Shown here: positions 34,237-43,262 of the stretch, in pieces
Layout of the letters: the number at the start of each line of letters is the position of its first letter
Position numbering within the stretch: the first letter of the stretch is position 1
Source of the DNA: Limnohabitans sp. Rim11
Lineage (GTDB): Bacteria; Pseudomonadota; Gammaproteobacteria; Burkholderiales; Burkholderiaceae_C
Length of the DNA stretch: 64,000 nt
Reading direction: 5' to 3'
NCBI RefSeq assembly: GCF_001269365.1
Contig: NZ_CXOM01000001.1
Location: forward strand, 868,090 to 932,089
The notes under the pieces: model-generated
The model's input: the letters and a program-made list of their open reading frames with translations, nothing else
What the model was told of the DNA's origin: nothing
Databases searched by the model: none
Translations under genes and position numbers: made by a program

Positions 34237-35104
34237 TCTGCCCGTTCAATTTGTCTTGAGTGCGGTGCAGGAAATCACTTGCATCGTGACGCTCATGCAA
34301 TTGGGTGTTGGGTGGCCCAATGACGCGATTGACCATGCGGCCACGTTGAACGGCTGGCCTGGCCTCAATTTCATCTGCCCATCGAATCACATGCGTGTAT
34401 TCGTGTACTTGTAAAAACTCGCCTGAGTCGTAGCGCTCACCTTTGGCCAGGCTGCCATACCAAGGCCAAATGGCCATGTCGGCAATGGTGTAGTCATCGC
34501 CCGCAATGAACCGATGATCGGCCAGTCGGCGGTTGAGCACGTCGAGTTCGCGTTTGACTTCCATGGCAAAGCGATCGATGGCATATTCAATTTTGGTGGG
34601 CGCGTAGGCATAAAAGTGACCAAAGCCGCCCCCTAAATAAGGCGCGCTGCCCATCTGCCACATGAGCCACGACATGCACTCGGTGCGCTGAGCCACATCG
34701 GTTGGCAAGAAGGCTTTGAATTTTTCAGCCAAATAAAAAAGGATCGAACCTGACTCAAAAACACGCACAGGCTCAGTCGTGCTGTAGTCCATCAGGGCTG
34801 GAATTTTGGAGTTGGGATTGACGTCGACAAAGCCACTGCTGAACTGCATGCCTTCAGTAATGCGAATGAGCCACGCATCGTATTCAGCGCCGCTGTGTCC
34901 CAGCTCTAGCAACTCTTCCAGCATGACAGTAACTTTGATGCCGTTGGGCGTTCCCAATGAGTAGAGCTGCAGAGGGTGCTTGCCGCGGGGCAAGGCTTGC
35001 TCGTGAGTAGGGCCCGCTACAGGGCGATTGATGTTGGCAAAACGGCCGCCACTGGCTTTTTGCCAAGTCCAAACTTTAGGGGGTGTGTAGTGGGAATCAG
35101 ACAT
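34226..35104 (-). CDS. yghU: Glutathione S-transferase, YghU type
   Basis: A cytosolic glutathione transferase of the Nu class, known for disulfide-bond reductase activity with bound glutathiones. Seen: 292 residues. The extended N-terminus (YTPPKVWTW, FANINRPVAGPTHE) is the hallmark of YghU. The thioredoxin-like domain has LYSLGTPNGIKVTVMLEEL, NPNSKIPALMD and FESGSILFYLAEKF. The helical domain has WQMGSAPYLGGGFGHF and FIAGDDYTIADMAIWPW. Length is close to E. coli YghU (288). It converges on the glutaredoxin gene. Confidence 0.9.
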   Translation of the reverse strand: MSDSHYTPPKVWTWQKASGGRFANINRPVAGPTHEQALPRGKHPLQLYSLGTPNGIKVTVMLEELLELGHSGAEYDAWLIRITEGMQFSSGFVDVNPNSKIPALMDYSTTEPVRVFESGSILFYLAEKFKAFLPTDVAQRTECMSWLMWQMGSAPYLGGGFGHFYAYAPTKIEYAIDRFAMEVKRELDVLNRRLADHRFIAGDDYTIADMAIWPWYGSLAKGERYDSGEFLQVHEYTHVIRWADEIEARPAVQRGRMVNRVIGPPNTQLHERHDASDFLHRTQDKLNGQTTA

Positions 35105-35181
35105 TCAAGGACCTCTTCAGAATTGGGCCTAAGCGTACACGAGAATGGCGCTGATTCACACGAGGAAAAACACGGACTAAC

Positions 35182-35478
35182 TTAAGTGAAAGCAATTCCA
35201 AGAGCCGTGGCAAATACAAACAGCGATAAAGCCCCCGTCATCTTTAGGCCATAGCTTGAACCGCCACTTATGAAGCTCAAACCAGTGGTAACCAATGCCA
35301 CACCAAAAATGCTGGAGCCTAAGCTGAACGCAACGGCACCCATCATGGCGGCCACGGTGTGTGTTCTAACGCCAGCCATCATGGTACCCGGCTGATGCAA
35401 ACGTTCTCGCACAATGCCAATCAGAAATCCCACCCCCAAGGCGGTTAGAAAACTCAAGGTTTCGGGTGGAAGGTTCAT
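35182..35478 (-). CDS. Truncated MgtC/SapB-like membrane protein
   Basis: A 98-residue hydrophobic protein. Seen: ALGVGFLIGIVRERLHQP and GTMMAGVRTHTVAAMMGAVA match the first membrane helices of the MgtC/SapB and DUF4010 group, followed by one or two more hydrophobic segments and an abrupt end at FATALGIAFT. Members are normally much longer, with further helices or a C-terminal domain; here only 77 bases separate the stop from yghU. It is probably a 3'-truncated remnant or, less likely, a minimal functional protein. Start is the ATG at 35478, divergent from the formate dehydrogenase genes. Confidence 0.55.
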   Translation of the reverse strand: MNLPPETLSFLTALGVGFLIGIVRERLHQPGTMMAGVRTHTVAAMMGAVAFSLGSSIFGVALVTTGLSFISGGSSYGLKMTGALSLFVFATALGIAFT

Positions 35479-35548
35479 TGAAACATCTTATGCCTCATTG
35501 GCAAACAAGATAAGCCCGAAACACAGCAATCCTCTAAAATTGCGCCAT

Positions 35549-37279
35549 ATGTCAGCTACAAAACCGCCATCGCAGTCTGTCGTTGCTTTAGCCAGCCTCG
35601 AAGACATGACCCTCAAAATTCGCCAGAGGCGTCAACTCAAGGGCCGCCAAGCCGACGAAGTCGCCATGGAAGAAGTGCAGGCGCTCCTGCCCTTGGATGG
35701 CGATTTTCTAAAACAGCGTCGCGATTTGCTAATTGAGCATCTGCACAAAATTAACGATACCTATCGAGGTCTACACGAGCATCACTTGGTTGCGTTGGCC
35801 AAGCTGATGAACATCTCGATGGCCGAAGTGTATGAGGTCGCTACTTTCTATCATCACTTTGAAATTATTCGCAATGGTGACCAAGCACCCCAGTTCACAG
35901 TGCGGGTGTGTGATGGACTGAGCTGCGACATGGCGGGAGCCAATTCCTTGCTTGCCAAGTTGCAGGCATCACTTGGCACTGACAATGTCATAGTTGTTGC
36001 TGCGCCCTGTGTGGGCCGATGCGAACAAGCACCCGTTGCGGTTGTGCATCAACACGAAATTGGACACGCCTCTGTAGACAAGGTCATGCAGGCAGTTCAA
36101 TCACAAGCCATTCAGGCGGTGGTGCCCGACTACATTGACTTCAATGCGTATGTGGCCGAAGGCGGATACGCATTGCTTCAAGCTTTGGCCACCGGTCAAA
36201 AAGATTCAGAGGCTGTAATGAAGGCCATGGAAGACTCTGGCTTGCGCGGTTTAGGGGGAGCAGGATTCCCTGCTGGCCGCAAGTGGCGCATTGTGCGAGA
36301 GAAAGCTGCAACGCGGCTAATGGCGGTCAATATTGACGAAGGCGAGCCAGGCACCTTCAAAGACAGAACGTATTTAGAACGCGACCCACATCGTTTTTTA
36401 GAAGGTATGTTGGTAGCTGCACAGGTGGTGGGCATTGAGGCCATCTACATTTATCTGCGCGATGAGTACCACGGTTGCCGACAAATTCTGGAAGCAGAAC
36501 TCCTTAAGCTTCAAGCAAATCCGCCCGTTGATTTGCCCAAGATTGAATTGCGCCGCGGTGCTGGTGCGTACATTTGCGGCGAAGAGTCGGCCATGATTGA
36601 AAGCATTGAAGGCAAGCGGGGAGAGCCGCGCATGCGACCGCCCTACATTGCGCAGCTTGGTTTGTTTGGCAGACCCACTTTAGAGCACAACTTTGAAACC
36701 CTTTATTGGGTGCGCGACATTGTGCAAAAAGGACCTGATTGGTTTTCTGGTTATGGCCGTCACAATCGCAAAGGCCTGCGCAGCTTCAGTGTCAGTGGAC
36801 GTGTCAAAAAGCCAGGCGTTAAGTTGGCGCCTGCAGGCATCACCATTGCCGAGTTAATTGAAGAGTATTGCGGTGGCATGCAAGACGGCCACGAGTTCTA
36901 CGCTTACTTGCCTGGCGGTGCTTCGGGCGGCATTCTTCCCGCATCGCTCAAAGATATTCCACTCGACTTTGACACCCTGCAACCCTACGGTTGCTTTATT
37001 GGTTCTGCCGCAGTCATTGTGTTGGGTCATCAAGACTCGGCGCGCCACGCAGCGCTCAACATGATGAACTTCTTTGCGCATGAAAGCTGCGGACAGTGCA
37101 CGCCATGTCGCGTGGGCACAGCCAAAGCTGTTCAGTTGATGCAAGCCCCCAAGTGGGACAACAGCACTTTAGAAGATTTGAACCAAGTGATGACAGACGC
37201 CTCCATTTGTGGTTTGGGCCAAGCCGCACCCAACCCTATTCGGTGTGTGCAAAAGTATTTTCCACAGGAGATCATTTAA
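35549..37279 (+). CDS. NAD-dependent formate dehydrogenase beta subunit (FdsG-FdsB fusion)
   Basis: Passes electrons from the alpha subunit to NAD+. Seen: 576 residues. The N-terminal NuoE-like module (about 20-195) has a [2Fe2S] site built from CDGLSC and APCVGRCEQAP. The C-terminal NuoF-like module (about 200-560) has GRGLGGAGFP-type FMN/NADH loop (LRGLGGAGFPAGRKWR), ESAMIESIEGKRGEPR and the [4Fe4S] motif ESCGQCTPCRVG near 514. FdsG and FdsB are separate in Cupriavidus and Rhodobacter; a fused subunit of this size paired with a roughly 950-residue alpha subunit is the layout of Methylobacterium FDH1. The ATG at 35549 is used. The alpha gene begins at the next base after the stop. Confidence 0.88.
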   Translation: MSATKPPSQSVVALASLEDMTLKIRQRRQLKGRQADEVAMEEVQALLPLDGDFLKQRRDLLIEHLHKINDTYRGLHEHHLVALAKLMNISMAEVYEVATFYHHFEIIRNGDQAPQFTVRVCDGLSCDMAGANSLLAKLQASLGTDNVIVVAAPCVGRCEQAPVAVVHQHEIGHASVDKVMQAVQSQAIQAVVPDYIDFNAYVAEGGYALLQALATGQKDSEAVMKAMEDSGLRGLGGAGFPAGRKWRIVREKAATRLMAVNIDEGEPGTFKDRTYLERDPHRFLEGMLVAAQVVGIEAIYIYLRDEYHGCRQILEAELLKLQANPPVDLPKIELRRGAGAYICGEESAMIESIEGKRGEPRMRPPYIAQLGLFGRPTLEHNFETLYWVRDIVQKGPDWFSGYGRHNRKGLRSFSVSGRVKKPGVKLAPAGITIAELIEEYCGGMQDGHEFYAYLPGGASGGILPASLKDIPLDFDTLQPYGCFIGSAAVIVLGHQDSARHAALNMMNFFAHESCGQCTPCRVGTAKAVQLMQAPKWDNSTLEDLNQVMTDASICGLGQAAPNPIRCVQKYFPQEII

Positions 37280-40138
37280 ATGAACGCCCCTGTGTCCAAA
37301 GAATTGTTGGCCCCGCCCACAGTTGAATTCAAGCTCAACGACCAATCGGTGGTGGGTTTTGAAGGCGAGTCCATCCTCAATGCGGCCAAGCGCCATGGCG
37401 TCGACATTCCTCACCTTTGCTACAAGGAAGGCATGCGAGCCGATGGTAATTGCCGTGCGTGCGTGGTCGAAATTAAGGGCGAGAGAACGCTGGCGCCCAG
37501 TTGCTGTCGCAATGTCACGCCTGGCTTAGAGGTGTTGAGCCAAAGTCTTCGCGCCAAGAAAAGCCAAGAGATGGTGTTGGAGTTGTTGCTGTCTGATATG
37601 CCCGAGCAAGGTCACAAATGGACCGAGGCAGGACAGCATGGCGAGCTGAGTGATTGGGCGCAGACATTGAACGTGACAGTTAGGCCCGAACTGCAAAGCC
37701 TCAGACGTGAGCAGCCCAGTGCCGATGTGACTCACCCCGCTATGGCCGTTAACCTTGATGCATGTATACAGTGCAATCGCTGCGTACGGGCTTGCCGCGA
37801 AGAGCAAGTGAACGATGTCATTGGCTACGCGCATCGCGGTGCGCACAGTCAAATTGTGTTCGACCTTCAAGACGAAATGGGCAGCAGCAGTTGCGTGGCT
37901 TGTGGTGAATGCGTCCAGGCCTGCCCAACTGGCGCGCTCATGCCCAAGACGCAAGTGGGCTCGCAAGTGGTCGACAAAAAGGTGGATTCGGTCTGTCCTT
38001 TCTGTGGCGTGGGCTGCTTGCTTACCTACAACGTCAAAGAAAACCGCATTGTGAGTGTGGAGGGGCGCGATGGGCCTGCCAATCACAATCGCTTGTGTGT
38101 CAAAGGACGATTTGGCTTTGACTATATTCAGCACCCGCAACGTCTCACCGTGCCCCTCATTCGCAAAGCAGGCATCCCCAAGGATCCAGAAGCCATTCAA
38201 CATCTGAATCGCAATGCAGCCAATTGGTCGGATGTGTTCAGAGAAGCGACATGGGAAGAAGCGCTGACCTTAGGTGCTGGCAAATTAAAACAATTGCGCG
38301 ATACCCATGGCCCCAAGTCGTTGGCGGGCTTTGGTTCTGCCAAGGGCAGCAACGAAGAAGCCTATTTGTTCCAGAAGTTGGTACGCACAGGTTTTGGCTC
38401 CAACAACGTCGACCATTGCACACGCTTGTGCCATGCCTCCAGTGTGTCTGCATTGCTAGAGGGCGTAGGTTCTGCCGCCGTCAGCAATCAGGTGAATGAT
38501 GTCGAACATGCTGGCCTGATTTTTGTCATTGGCTCCAACCCCACTGCCAATCACCCAGTGGCTGCCACGTGGATGAAAAACGCGGCCAAGCGCGGCGCCA
38601 AAATTGTCTTGGCCGACCCTCGTGTGACCGACATTGGCAAACACGCATGGCGCACGCTGCAGTTCAAGCCAGACACCGATGTGGCCATGCTCAATGCGCT
38701 CATCTACACCGTCATTGAAGAAGGTTTGGTCGATCAAGAATTTGTTCAAACGCGTGCCAGCAATTACGAAGCACTGAAACAAAACATTCAAGGCTATAGC
38801 CCTGAGGCCATGGCGCCCATTTGCGGCGTGCCCGCAGAAGCGCTGCGTGAAGTAGCGCGCGAGTTTGCCACAAGCAAAGGTTCAATGATTTTGTGGGGCA
38901 TGGGCGTTAGCCAGCACGTGCATGGCACCGACAACGCGCGTTGCCTGATTGCATTGGTCACGGTGACCGGCCAAATTGGCAAGCCAGGCTCTGGACTGCA
39001 CCCGTTGCGCGGACAAAACAATGTGCAAGGCGCTAGCGATGCGGGTCTCATTCCGATGATGTACCCCAACTACCAGCGTGTGAGCAACCCAGAGGCACAC
39101 AACTGGTTTGAAAAGTTTTGGAAGACGCCCTTAGACAGCCAGCCGGGTTATACCGTGGTGGAGATCATGCACAAGGCCTTAGCCGATGACGCAGATCCGC
39201 ACAAAATTCGCGGCATGTACGTCATGGGTGAAAACCCCGCCATGAGCGATCCAGACTTAAACCATGCAAGGCATGCGCTGGCTTCGCTAGAACATTTGGT
39301 GGTGCAGGATATTTTCATGACCGAGACTGCTTGGCTGGCCGATGTTGTTTTGCCTGCGACCGCTTGGCCAGAAAAAACCGGCACTGTGACCAACACCGAT
39401 CGCATGGTGCAAATGGGTCGGCAAGCTGTTGAAGCGCCAGGTCAAGCCAAAGCCGATTTGTGGATCATTCAGCAAATTGCCAAGGGCATGGGCTTGAAGT
39501 GGCAGTACGAAGGCGAACACCATGGTGTGGCTCAGGTGTATGAGGAAATGCGCCAGGCCATGCACGAAGTGATCAGCGGCATCTCATGGGATCGATTGGT
39601 GCGTGAGTCCAGTGTCACGTATCCCTGCCTGTCGGAGGAGGACCCTGGCGAGCCGACGGTGTTCAAAGATCACTTTGCAACCACCGATGGCCGTGTGCAT
39701 TTGGTCCCTGCAGACATCATTCCTGCCGATGAGCGTCCTGATGCTCAATATCCCTTTGTGTTGATTACAGGCCGTCAGTTAGAACATTGGCACACCGGCA
39801 GCATGACGCGCCGCGCCACAGTGCTAGATGCCATTGAGCCTGAAGCCACAGCATCCTTGTGCGGAGCTGATTTGTTGTCATTGGGTTTGAATGCTGGCGA
39901 CACTATCACCTTGGCTTCTAGGCGAGGCGAAGTGTGCTTGCGTGTAAGGCGTGACGATGGCACACCGCAAGGCGCTGTGTTTGTGCCGTTTGCTTATTAC
40001 GAAGCAGCAGCCAACCTCATGACCAATGCTGCCCTTGACCCGTTTGGCAAAATTCCAGAATTCAAATATTGCGCTATTGCTGTGAAAGCAGGTGGGCAAT
40101 TGTCTGAAGCTGTTGGATTTTTTCAAGCGCCTGCTTGA
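37280..40138 (+). CDS. NAD-dependent formate dehydrogenase alpha subunit (Mo/W-bis-pterin)
   Basis: Oxidises formate to CO2. Seen: 952 residues. N-terminal [2Fe2S] domain with Cys47, 58, 61 and 75; two [4Fe4S] clusters with Cys162/165/168/172 and 205/208/211/215; then the cluster of the pterin domain with Cys239, 242, 246 and 273. The catalytic site reads [14 protein letters not shown], with Cys384-His385 in the place of Sec140-His141 of E. coli FdhF. A molydopterin dinucleotide-binding domain lies at about 820-935 ([16 protein letters not shown]). The arrangement matches FdsA/FDH1 alpha. The fdsC (fdhD-like) and fdsD genes that usually follow are absent. The 3' end overlaps queC, on the opposite strand, by 16 bases. 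Whether Mo or W is used cannot be read from sequence. Confidence 0.92.
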   Translation: MNAPVSKELLAPPTVEFKLNDQSVVGFEGESILNAAKRHGVDIPHLCYKEGMRADGNCRACVVEIKGERTLAPSCCRNVTPGLEVLSQSLRAKKSQEMVLELLLSDMPEQGHKWTEAGQHGELSDWAQTLNVTVRPELQSLRREQPSADVTHPAMAVNLDACIQCNRCVRACREEQVNDVIGYAHRGAHSQIVFDLQDEMGSSSCVACGECVQACPTGALMPKTQVGSQVVDKKVDSVCPFCGVGCLLTYNVKENRIVSVEGRDGPANHNRLCVKGRFGFDYIQHPQRLTVPLIRKAGIPKDPEAIQHLNRNAANWSDVFREATWEEALTLGAGKLKQLRDTHGPKSLAGFGSAKGSNEEAYLFQKLVRTGFGSNNVDHCTRLCHASSVSALLEGVGSAAVSNQVNDVEHAGLIFVIGSNPTANHPVAATWMKNAAKRGAKIVLADPRVTDIGKHAWRTLQFKPDTDVAMLNALIYTVIEEGLVDQEFVQTRASNYEALKQNIQGYSPEAMAPICGVPAEALREVAREFATSKGSMILWGMGVSQHVHGTDNARCLIALVTVTGQIGKPGSGLHPLRGQNNVQGASDAGLIPMMYPNYQRVSNPEAHNWFEKFWKTPLDSQPGYTVVEIMHKALADDADPHKIRGMYVMGENPAMSDPDLNHARHALASLEHLVVQDIFMTETAWLADVVLPATAWPEKTGTVTNTDRMVQMGRQAVEAPGQAKADLWIIQQIAKGMGLKWQYEGEHHGVAQVYEEMRQAMHEVISGISWDRLVRESSVTYPCLSEEDPGEPTVFKDHFATTDGRVHLVPADIIPADERPDAQYPFVLITGRQLEHWHTGSMTRRATVLDAIEPEATASLCGADLLSLGLNAGDTITLASRRGEVCLRVRRDDGTPQGAVFVPFAYYEAAANLMTNAALDPFGKIPEFKYCAIAVKAGGQLSEAVGFFQAPA

Positions 40139-40845
40139 TGGCTTTCTAGTATGTAACGTTCATGCCCCGCGCGGCGCAAGTCGCAAGCGGGGCAGGTGTT
40201 GCAACCATAACCCCAAGCGTGCCGATGGGTGCGGTCCCCCAAATAGCAGGTGTGGGTTTCCTCTTCAATCAAAGACACCAAAGCTTGTCCTCCCAAGCTT
40301 TCGGCCATCTTCCATGTTTGCGCTTTGTCTAGCCACATCAAGGGTGTCTCAAGGACCACGCGTGTGTCTAGGCCCAAGCTCAAAGCCACTTGCAAGGCTT
40401 TGAGGGTGTCGTCGCGACAGTCGGGGTAACCAGAGTAATCGGTTTCGCACATACCGCCCACAATGTATTTGAGCTGACGTCTGTAGGCAATGGTGGCTGC
40501 AAAAGTGAGGAACAACAAATTGCGGCCCGGCACAAATGTGTTGGGCAAGCCGTTTTGTTGCATTTCAATGGCTTTGTCTTCAGTCAGGGCCGTGTTGCTG
40601 ATTTGACCTAGCAAGCTGAGGTCTAGCATGTGGTCTTGGTCTAGCTTGTGTGCCCATTGAGGAAACTGTTGTTTGATGCCGTTTAAAAATTGCTCACGAC
40701 AGGCCAGTTCAATGACATGCCTTTGACCATATTGAAAGCCAAGCGTTTCAACGCGCTCAAAGCGCTCTAGTGCCCAAGCCAGGCAAGTGGCAGAGTCTTG
40801 TCCACCTGAAAAAAGAACAAGGGCTGAGGCGTTGAATTGAGACAT
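40123..40845 (-). CDS. queC: 7-cyano-7-deazaguanine synthase QueC
   Basis: Makes preQ0 from 7-carboxy-7-deazaguanine with ATP and ammonia, for queuosine tRNA modification. Seen: 240 residues, PP-loop ATP-binding motif [12 protein letters not shown] at about 11-22, [12 protein letters not shown], the [12 protein letters not shown] segment, and a C-terminal zinc site ([25 protein letters not shown]). No other que gene is in the window. It converges on the formate dehydrogenase alpha gene. Confidence 0.93.
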   Translation of the reverse strand: MSQFNASALVLFSGGQDSATCLAWALERFERVETLGFQYGQRHVIELACREQFLNGIKQQFPQWAHKLDQDHMLDLSLLGQISNTALTEDKAIEMQQNGLPNTFVPGRNLLFLTFAATIAYRRQLKYIVGGMCETDYSGYPDCRDDTLKALQVALSLGLDTRVVLETPLMWLDKAQTWKMAESLGGQALVSLIEEETHTCYLGDRTHRHAWGYGCNTCPACDLRRAGHERYILESHQAGA

Positions 40846-40881
40846 GTTGAAAGGGGACGCTGAGCAAAAAGTAGCTAAAGT

Positions 40882-41721
40882 TTAAATGACGCGCTGTGCC
40901 ATCATGTGAATTTGTCCTGCACTCCACACAATGGCAGGAAAACTGGCCACCCAAGCCCAGAAAAAGCGATTCAAGCCAAAGAACCAAAACACCAAGAAAT
41001 GAAAGAGTGCGGCAATGAAGCAAAACATCAGAGCTAGCCTGGTGTCTAGGAGTGCCAAAGGTGCGGCGCACTCCCAAAGAATAAAAGTCCAAGAACCCAA
41101 AGCCGGAAGCCAAGGTTTTCTGAGGTGGTGTGAATCATTCAGCGGTCCGTGAATGGCTGCGTTGAGAAAGATGGTCATGGCACTGCCATTGCGCCATTCA
41201 GGCCGAAGCAATTTGACTGCGCCAGACACAAAATAAGAGGTGATCGACTGAATGGTGATGTACCAAAAGCAGGCATGCCAGCCTAGTTCTACACTATTCA
41301 ATGCCCCGACCAACTGCGAAATGAGCAAGCCAGTCAGCACCACCAAAGTCATGAAATCGCTGCCGCCATTGAAGGCGCCGCGCCACCGAATCAATACGGC
41401 CAAATTACTAACGAACAAAAACCCGACATTGCCCAAATTGGCACCCAAGGCCACCAGGCTGATGAGCGCAAGAAGTCGGGCCCAAAGAAGCGCAGTGAAT
41501 ATGTTTTCGGCAAACAGAAAATCGAAGAACTTTTGTGCAGTGGCATTGGGGATGTCTTGCCTTTGAATAGCCCAAGACCACAGCCCGTTCTGGTTCATGG
41601 CGGGGCGCATGCGCAAATACTCCAAGGTCTGAATACCTGCACTGAGTGCAAACAAACATTCCAGCCAACGGGCAGCCAGTGGTGTACTTAAGGTGAAGGC
41701 CGAAAGCCAGTCCAGTGTCAT
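40882..41721 (-). CDS. HTTM-type integral membrane protein
   Basis: A 279-residue membrane protein with about seven hydrophobic segments. Seen: features of the HTTM (horizontally transferred transmembrane, vitamin K carboxylase-like) group, such as a hairpin with NLAVLIRWRGAFNGGSDF, YITIQSITSYFVSGAVKL, WRNGSAMTIFL and a final FFGLNRFFWAWVASFPAIV. No enzymatic activity can be assigned. It overlaps the upstream 171-residue gene as ATGA, so the two are translated together and probably act as a pair. Confidence 0.6.
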   Translation of the reverse strand: MTLDWLSAFTLSTPLAARWLECLFALSAGIQTLEYLRMRPAMNQNGLWSWAIQRQDIPNATAQKFFDFLFAENIFTALLWARLLALISLVALGANLGNVGFLFVSNLAVLIRWRGAFNGGSDFMTLVVLTGLLISQLVGALNSVELGWHACFWYITIQSITSYFVSGAVKLLRPEWRNGSAMTIFLNAAIHGPLNDSHHLRKPWLPALGSWTFILWECAAPLALLDTRLALMFCFIAALFHFLVFWFFGLNRFFWAWVASFPAIVWSAGQIHMMAQRVI

Positions 41722-42233
41722 GGCCGCACCTCTATGGGTGAGGTCATCATGACGTGGGTGTGGGTTGTCTGGGACGGGTTGTCTAGCAACATCCTGAGTT
41801 CAAACTGTGTGTGTGAATGCGCTGGATAGGCTTCTGATAATTTGACCGCCACAAAATGCGAAACCATTTTGTAAGTAACCAACTGCCTTGGATCACTGCC
41901 TTCCGCAGAATCGTTCAAATCGGCCCAGAAATGGTCAATTAAATTTTGTTGTGCCAAGCCCAAATTGGTTTGAGTGTTGTGAAACAGCTGCCAAAAGCTT
42001 TGCGGCTGGCGAGGGTAGAGGTGCAGCCACTCAGTCCATTCAAACTGTCCCTGCACATCGACTTTGGCGGCACGTGCATAAAGGTGCGGCACATAGCCCA
42101 CAGCATGAAAAAACTTCCAATTGGGAAAAAACGATCGCAACAAAAACAGCCAGGGACCCCGCACAATGGGCGTTTTGTAGAGCAAAGCCACCAACAGCAC
42201 CAAAAAGTAAGCGATGACCCAATACATTGTCAT
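41718..42233 (-). CDS. Hypothetical protein paired with the HTTM-type protein
   Basis: 171 residues of unknown function. Seen: one N-terminal membrane helix (about 3-19), then a soluble part rich in Trp/Phe/His with EWTEWLHLYPRQPQSFWQLFHN and a C-terminal beta-rich stretch (FELRMLLDNPSQTTHTHVMM). No catalytic motif is recognised. The N-in anchor followed by an aromatic-rich domain suggests a periplasmic-facing partner of the downstream HTTM protein, whose start codon overlaps its stop by 4 bases. Start ATG at 42233; a second in-frame ATG lies two codons on. Confidence 0.6.
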   Translation of the reverse strand: MTMYWVIAYFLVLLVALLYKTPIVRGPWLFLLRSFFPNWKFFHAVGYVPHLYARAAKVDVQGQFEWTEWLHLYPRQPQSFWQLFHNTQTNLGLAQQNLIDHFWADLNDSAEGSDPRQLVTYKMVSHFVAVKLSEAYPAHSHTQFELRMLLDNPSQTTHTHVMMTSPIEVRP

Positions 42234-42346
42234 GGTTTAAATGAGGTGCTGTTTGCGAAAGTGGTTGGAGTTTCTAAAAGGGGCCGATGCTTTATTCTAT
42301 GCAGGAATTGAGTGGCCAAGGCAAATTTTCAGGATAGGATAGACCC

Positions 42347-43048
42347 ATGAAAATACTGTCACTGCTCCCTTGGGCCGACTGGCTGGCCATGGCTTTGTTT
42401 TTCGGACTTTGGATTGGCTACGCTTGGTTTGCGCGTGTTAATGGCACCCGCAACATGACCCTGATAGCCACCACGAATCACTATCGGCAGTTGTGGATGT
42501 TGCAGGCCACAGCCCGAGACCCTCGCATGTTGGATGGCCTCATTACCCAAAACCTGTCGCAAACCCCGGCGTTTTTCTCGTCCACTTCGATCATCATCAT
42601 GGGTGGCTTGTTTGCACTTTTGGGTACCACGGACAAGGCGGCAGACTTGGTGCGCGAAATTCCATTTGCAGTGCAAACACCCCTGTTGGTGTTTGAATTA
42701 AAAATCTTGGTGTTGGTGGGCATCTTTGTTTATGCCTTTTTTAGATTTTCATGGTCAATGCGCCAATACACCTTTGTGGCATTGGTCATTGGCGCTATGC
42801 CGCCACCTGATGAGTTTGCAGATGGTCGTCACGACCGTGTCAAGTTTGCTGAAAGGGCCGGCAACTTGGTCAGTGCCGCAGCCGAAACATTCAACGATGG
42901 CTTAAGGGCCTATTACTTTTCGTTTGCGGCCATGGCGTGGTTCTTTTCGCCCATTGCGCTGGTGCTGGCCACTGCCTTAGTGGTCTTGATTTTGTATGGC
43001 CGTGAATTTAAATCGGATGTGCTGGAAGTACTTAGAGACGAAAGTTGA
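42347..43048 (+). CDS. DUF599 family membrane protein
   Basis: 233 residues with four membrane segments (about 10-30, 82-100, 118-138, 200-222). Seen: ADWLAMALFFGLWIGYAWF, the DUF599-type loop WMLQATARDPRMLDGLITQNL and FSWSMRQYTFVALVIGAMP, and RAGNLVSAAAETFNDGLRAYYFSFA. The family is widespread in proteobacteria and has no established function. It stands just upstream of the Pho-controlled plcP unit; the Pho box lies 11 bases after its stop, so it is probably not itself part of that regulon. Confidence 0.8.
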   Translation: MKILSLLPWADWLAMALFFGLWIGYAWFARVNGTRNMTLIATTNHYRQLWMLQATARDPRMLDGLITQNLSQTPAFFSSTSIIIMGGLFALLGTTDKAADLVREIPFAVQTPLLVFELKILVLVGIFVYAFFRFSWSMRQYTFVALVIGAMPPPDEFADGRHDRVKFAERAGNLVSAAAETFNDGLRAYYFSFAAMAWFFSPIALVLATALVVLILYGREFKSDVLEVLRDES

Positions 43049-43059
43049 GTACTATTTCA

Positions 43060-43077
43060 TTGTCATGAATATTTCAT
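43060..43077 (+). promoter_or_regulatory. Pho box upstream of plcP-agt
   Basis: Two 7-base half-sites in direct repeat, TTGTCAT (43060-43066) and ATTTCAT (43071-43077), separated by GAAT, fit the PhoB consensus CTGTCAT-N4-CTGTCAT with the required 11-base period. The second half is the weaker one. Confidence 0.7.
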
Positions 43078-43109
43078 AGAAACGCAACATTGCTGCAATG
43101 TAGGCGGCA

Positions 43110-43151
43110 CATCATCAGCTTCCAAGTTAACCCAACTTGGAGCTGATGATG
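43110..43151 (+). promoter_or_regulatory. Long leader hairpin sequestering the ribosome site of a small ORF
   Basis: The left arm 43110-43128 and right arm 43134-43151 form an 18-bp stem with a single bulged T at 43120 or 43121 and a five-base loop. The right arm contains GGAG at 43139-43142 and the ATG codons at 43146 and 43149. There is no T-tract after it, so it is not a normal terminator. A smaller palindrome, ACATTG-CTG-CAATGT, lies just upstream at 43087-43101. Confidence 0.6.
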
Positions 43152-43262
43152 AAAGAACTTCCAAACCCCACTTTCCCAATTTCGCAAATCAATTTGCCAC
43201 GGGGGTCACTTCACTCCAGAGATTTGCAACGTCGTTACCGCAAACACTTTGAGGGGGTGTGA
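43149..43262 (+). CDS. Small leader ORF translationally coupled to plcP
   Basis: A 37-codon frame, MKELPNPTF at the start and ending KHFEGV, with GGAG six bases before the ATG at 43149 (another ATG lies at 43146). The second half is strongly basic (RDLQRRYRKHF). Its stop TGA overlaps the plcP ATG as TGATG. The start region is inside the 3' arm of the 43110-43151 hairpin. No family is recognised. It may be a regulatory leader peptide that opens plcP for translation, a small functional protein, or chance; conservation would decide. Confidence 0.45.
   Translation: MKELPNPTFPISQINLPRGSLHSRDLQRRYRKHFEGV

Noticed and set aside
40846..40881. preQ1 riboswitch ahead of queC
   Set aside because: The space upstream of queC is only 36 bases and shows no aptamer-like stem or A-rich tail.
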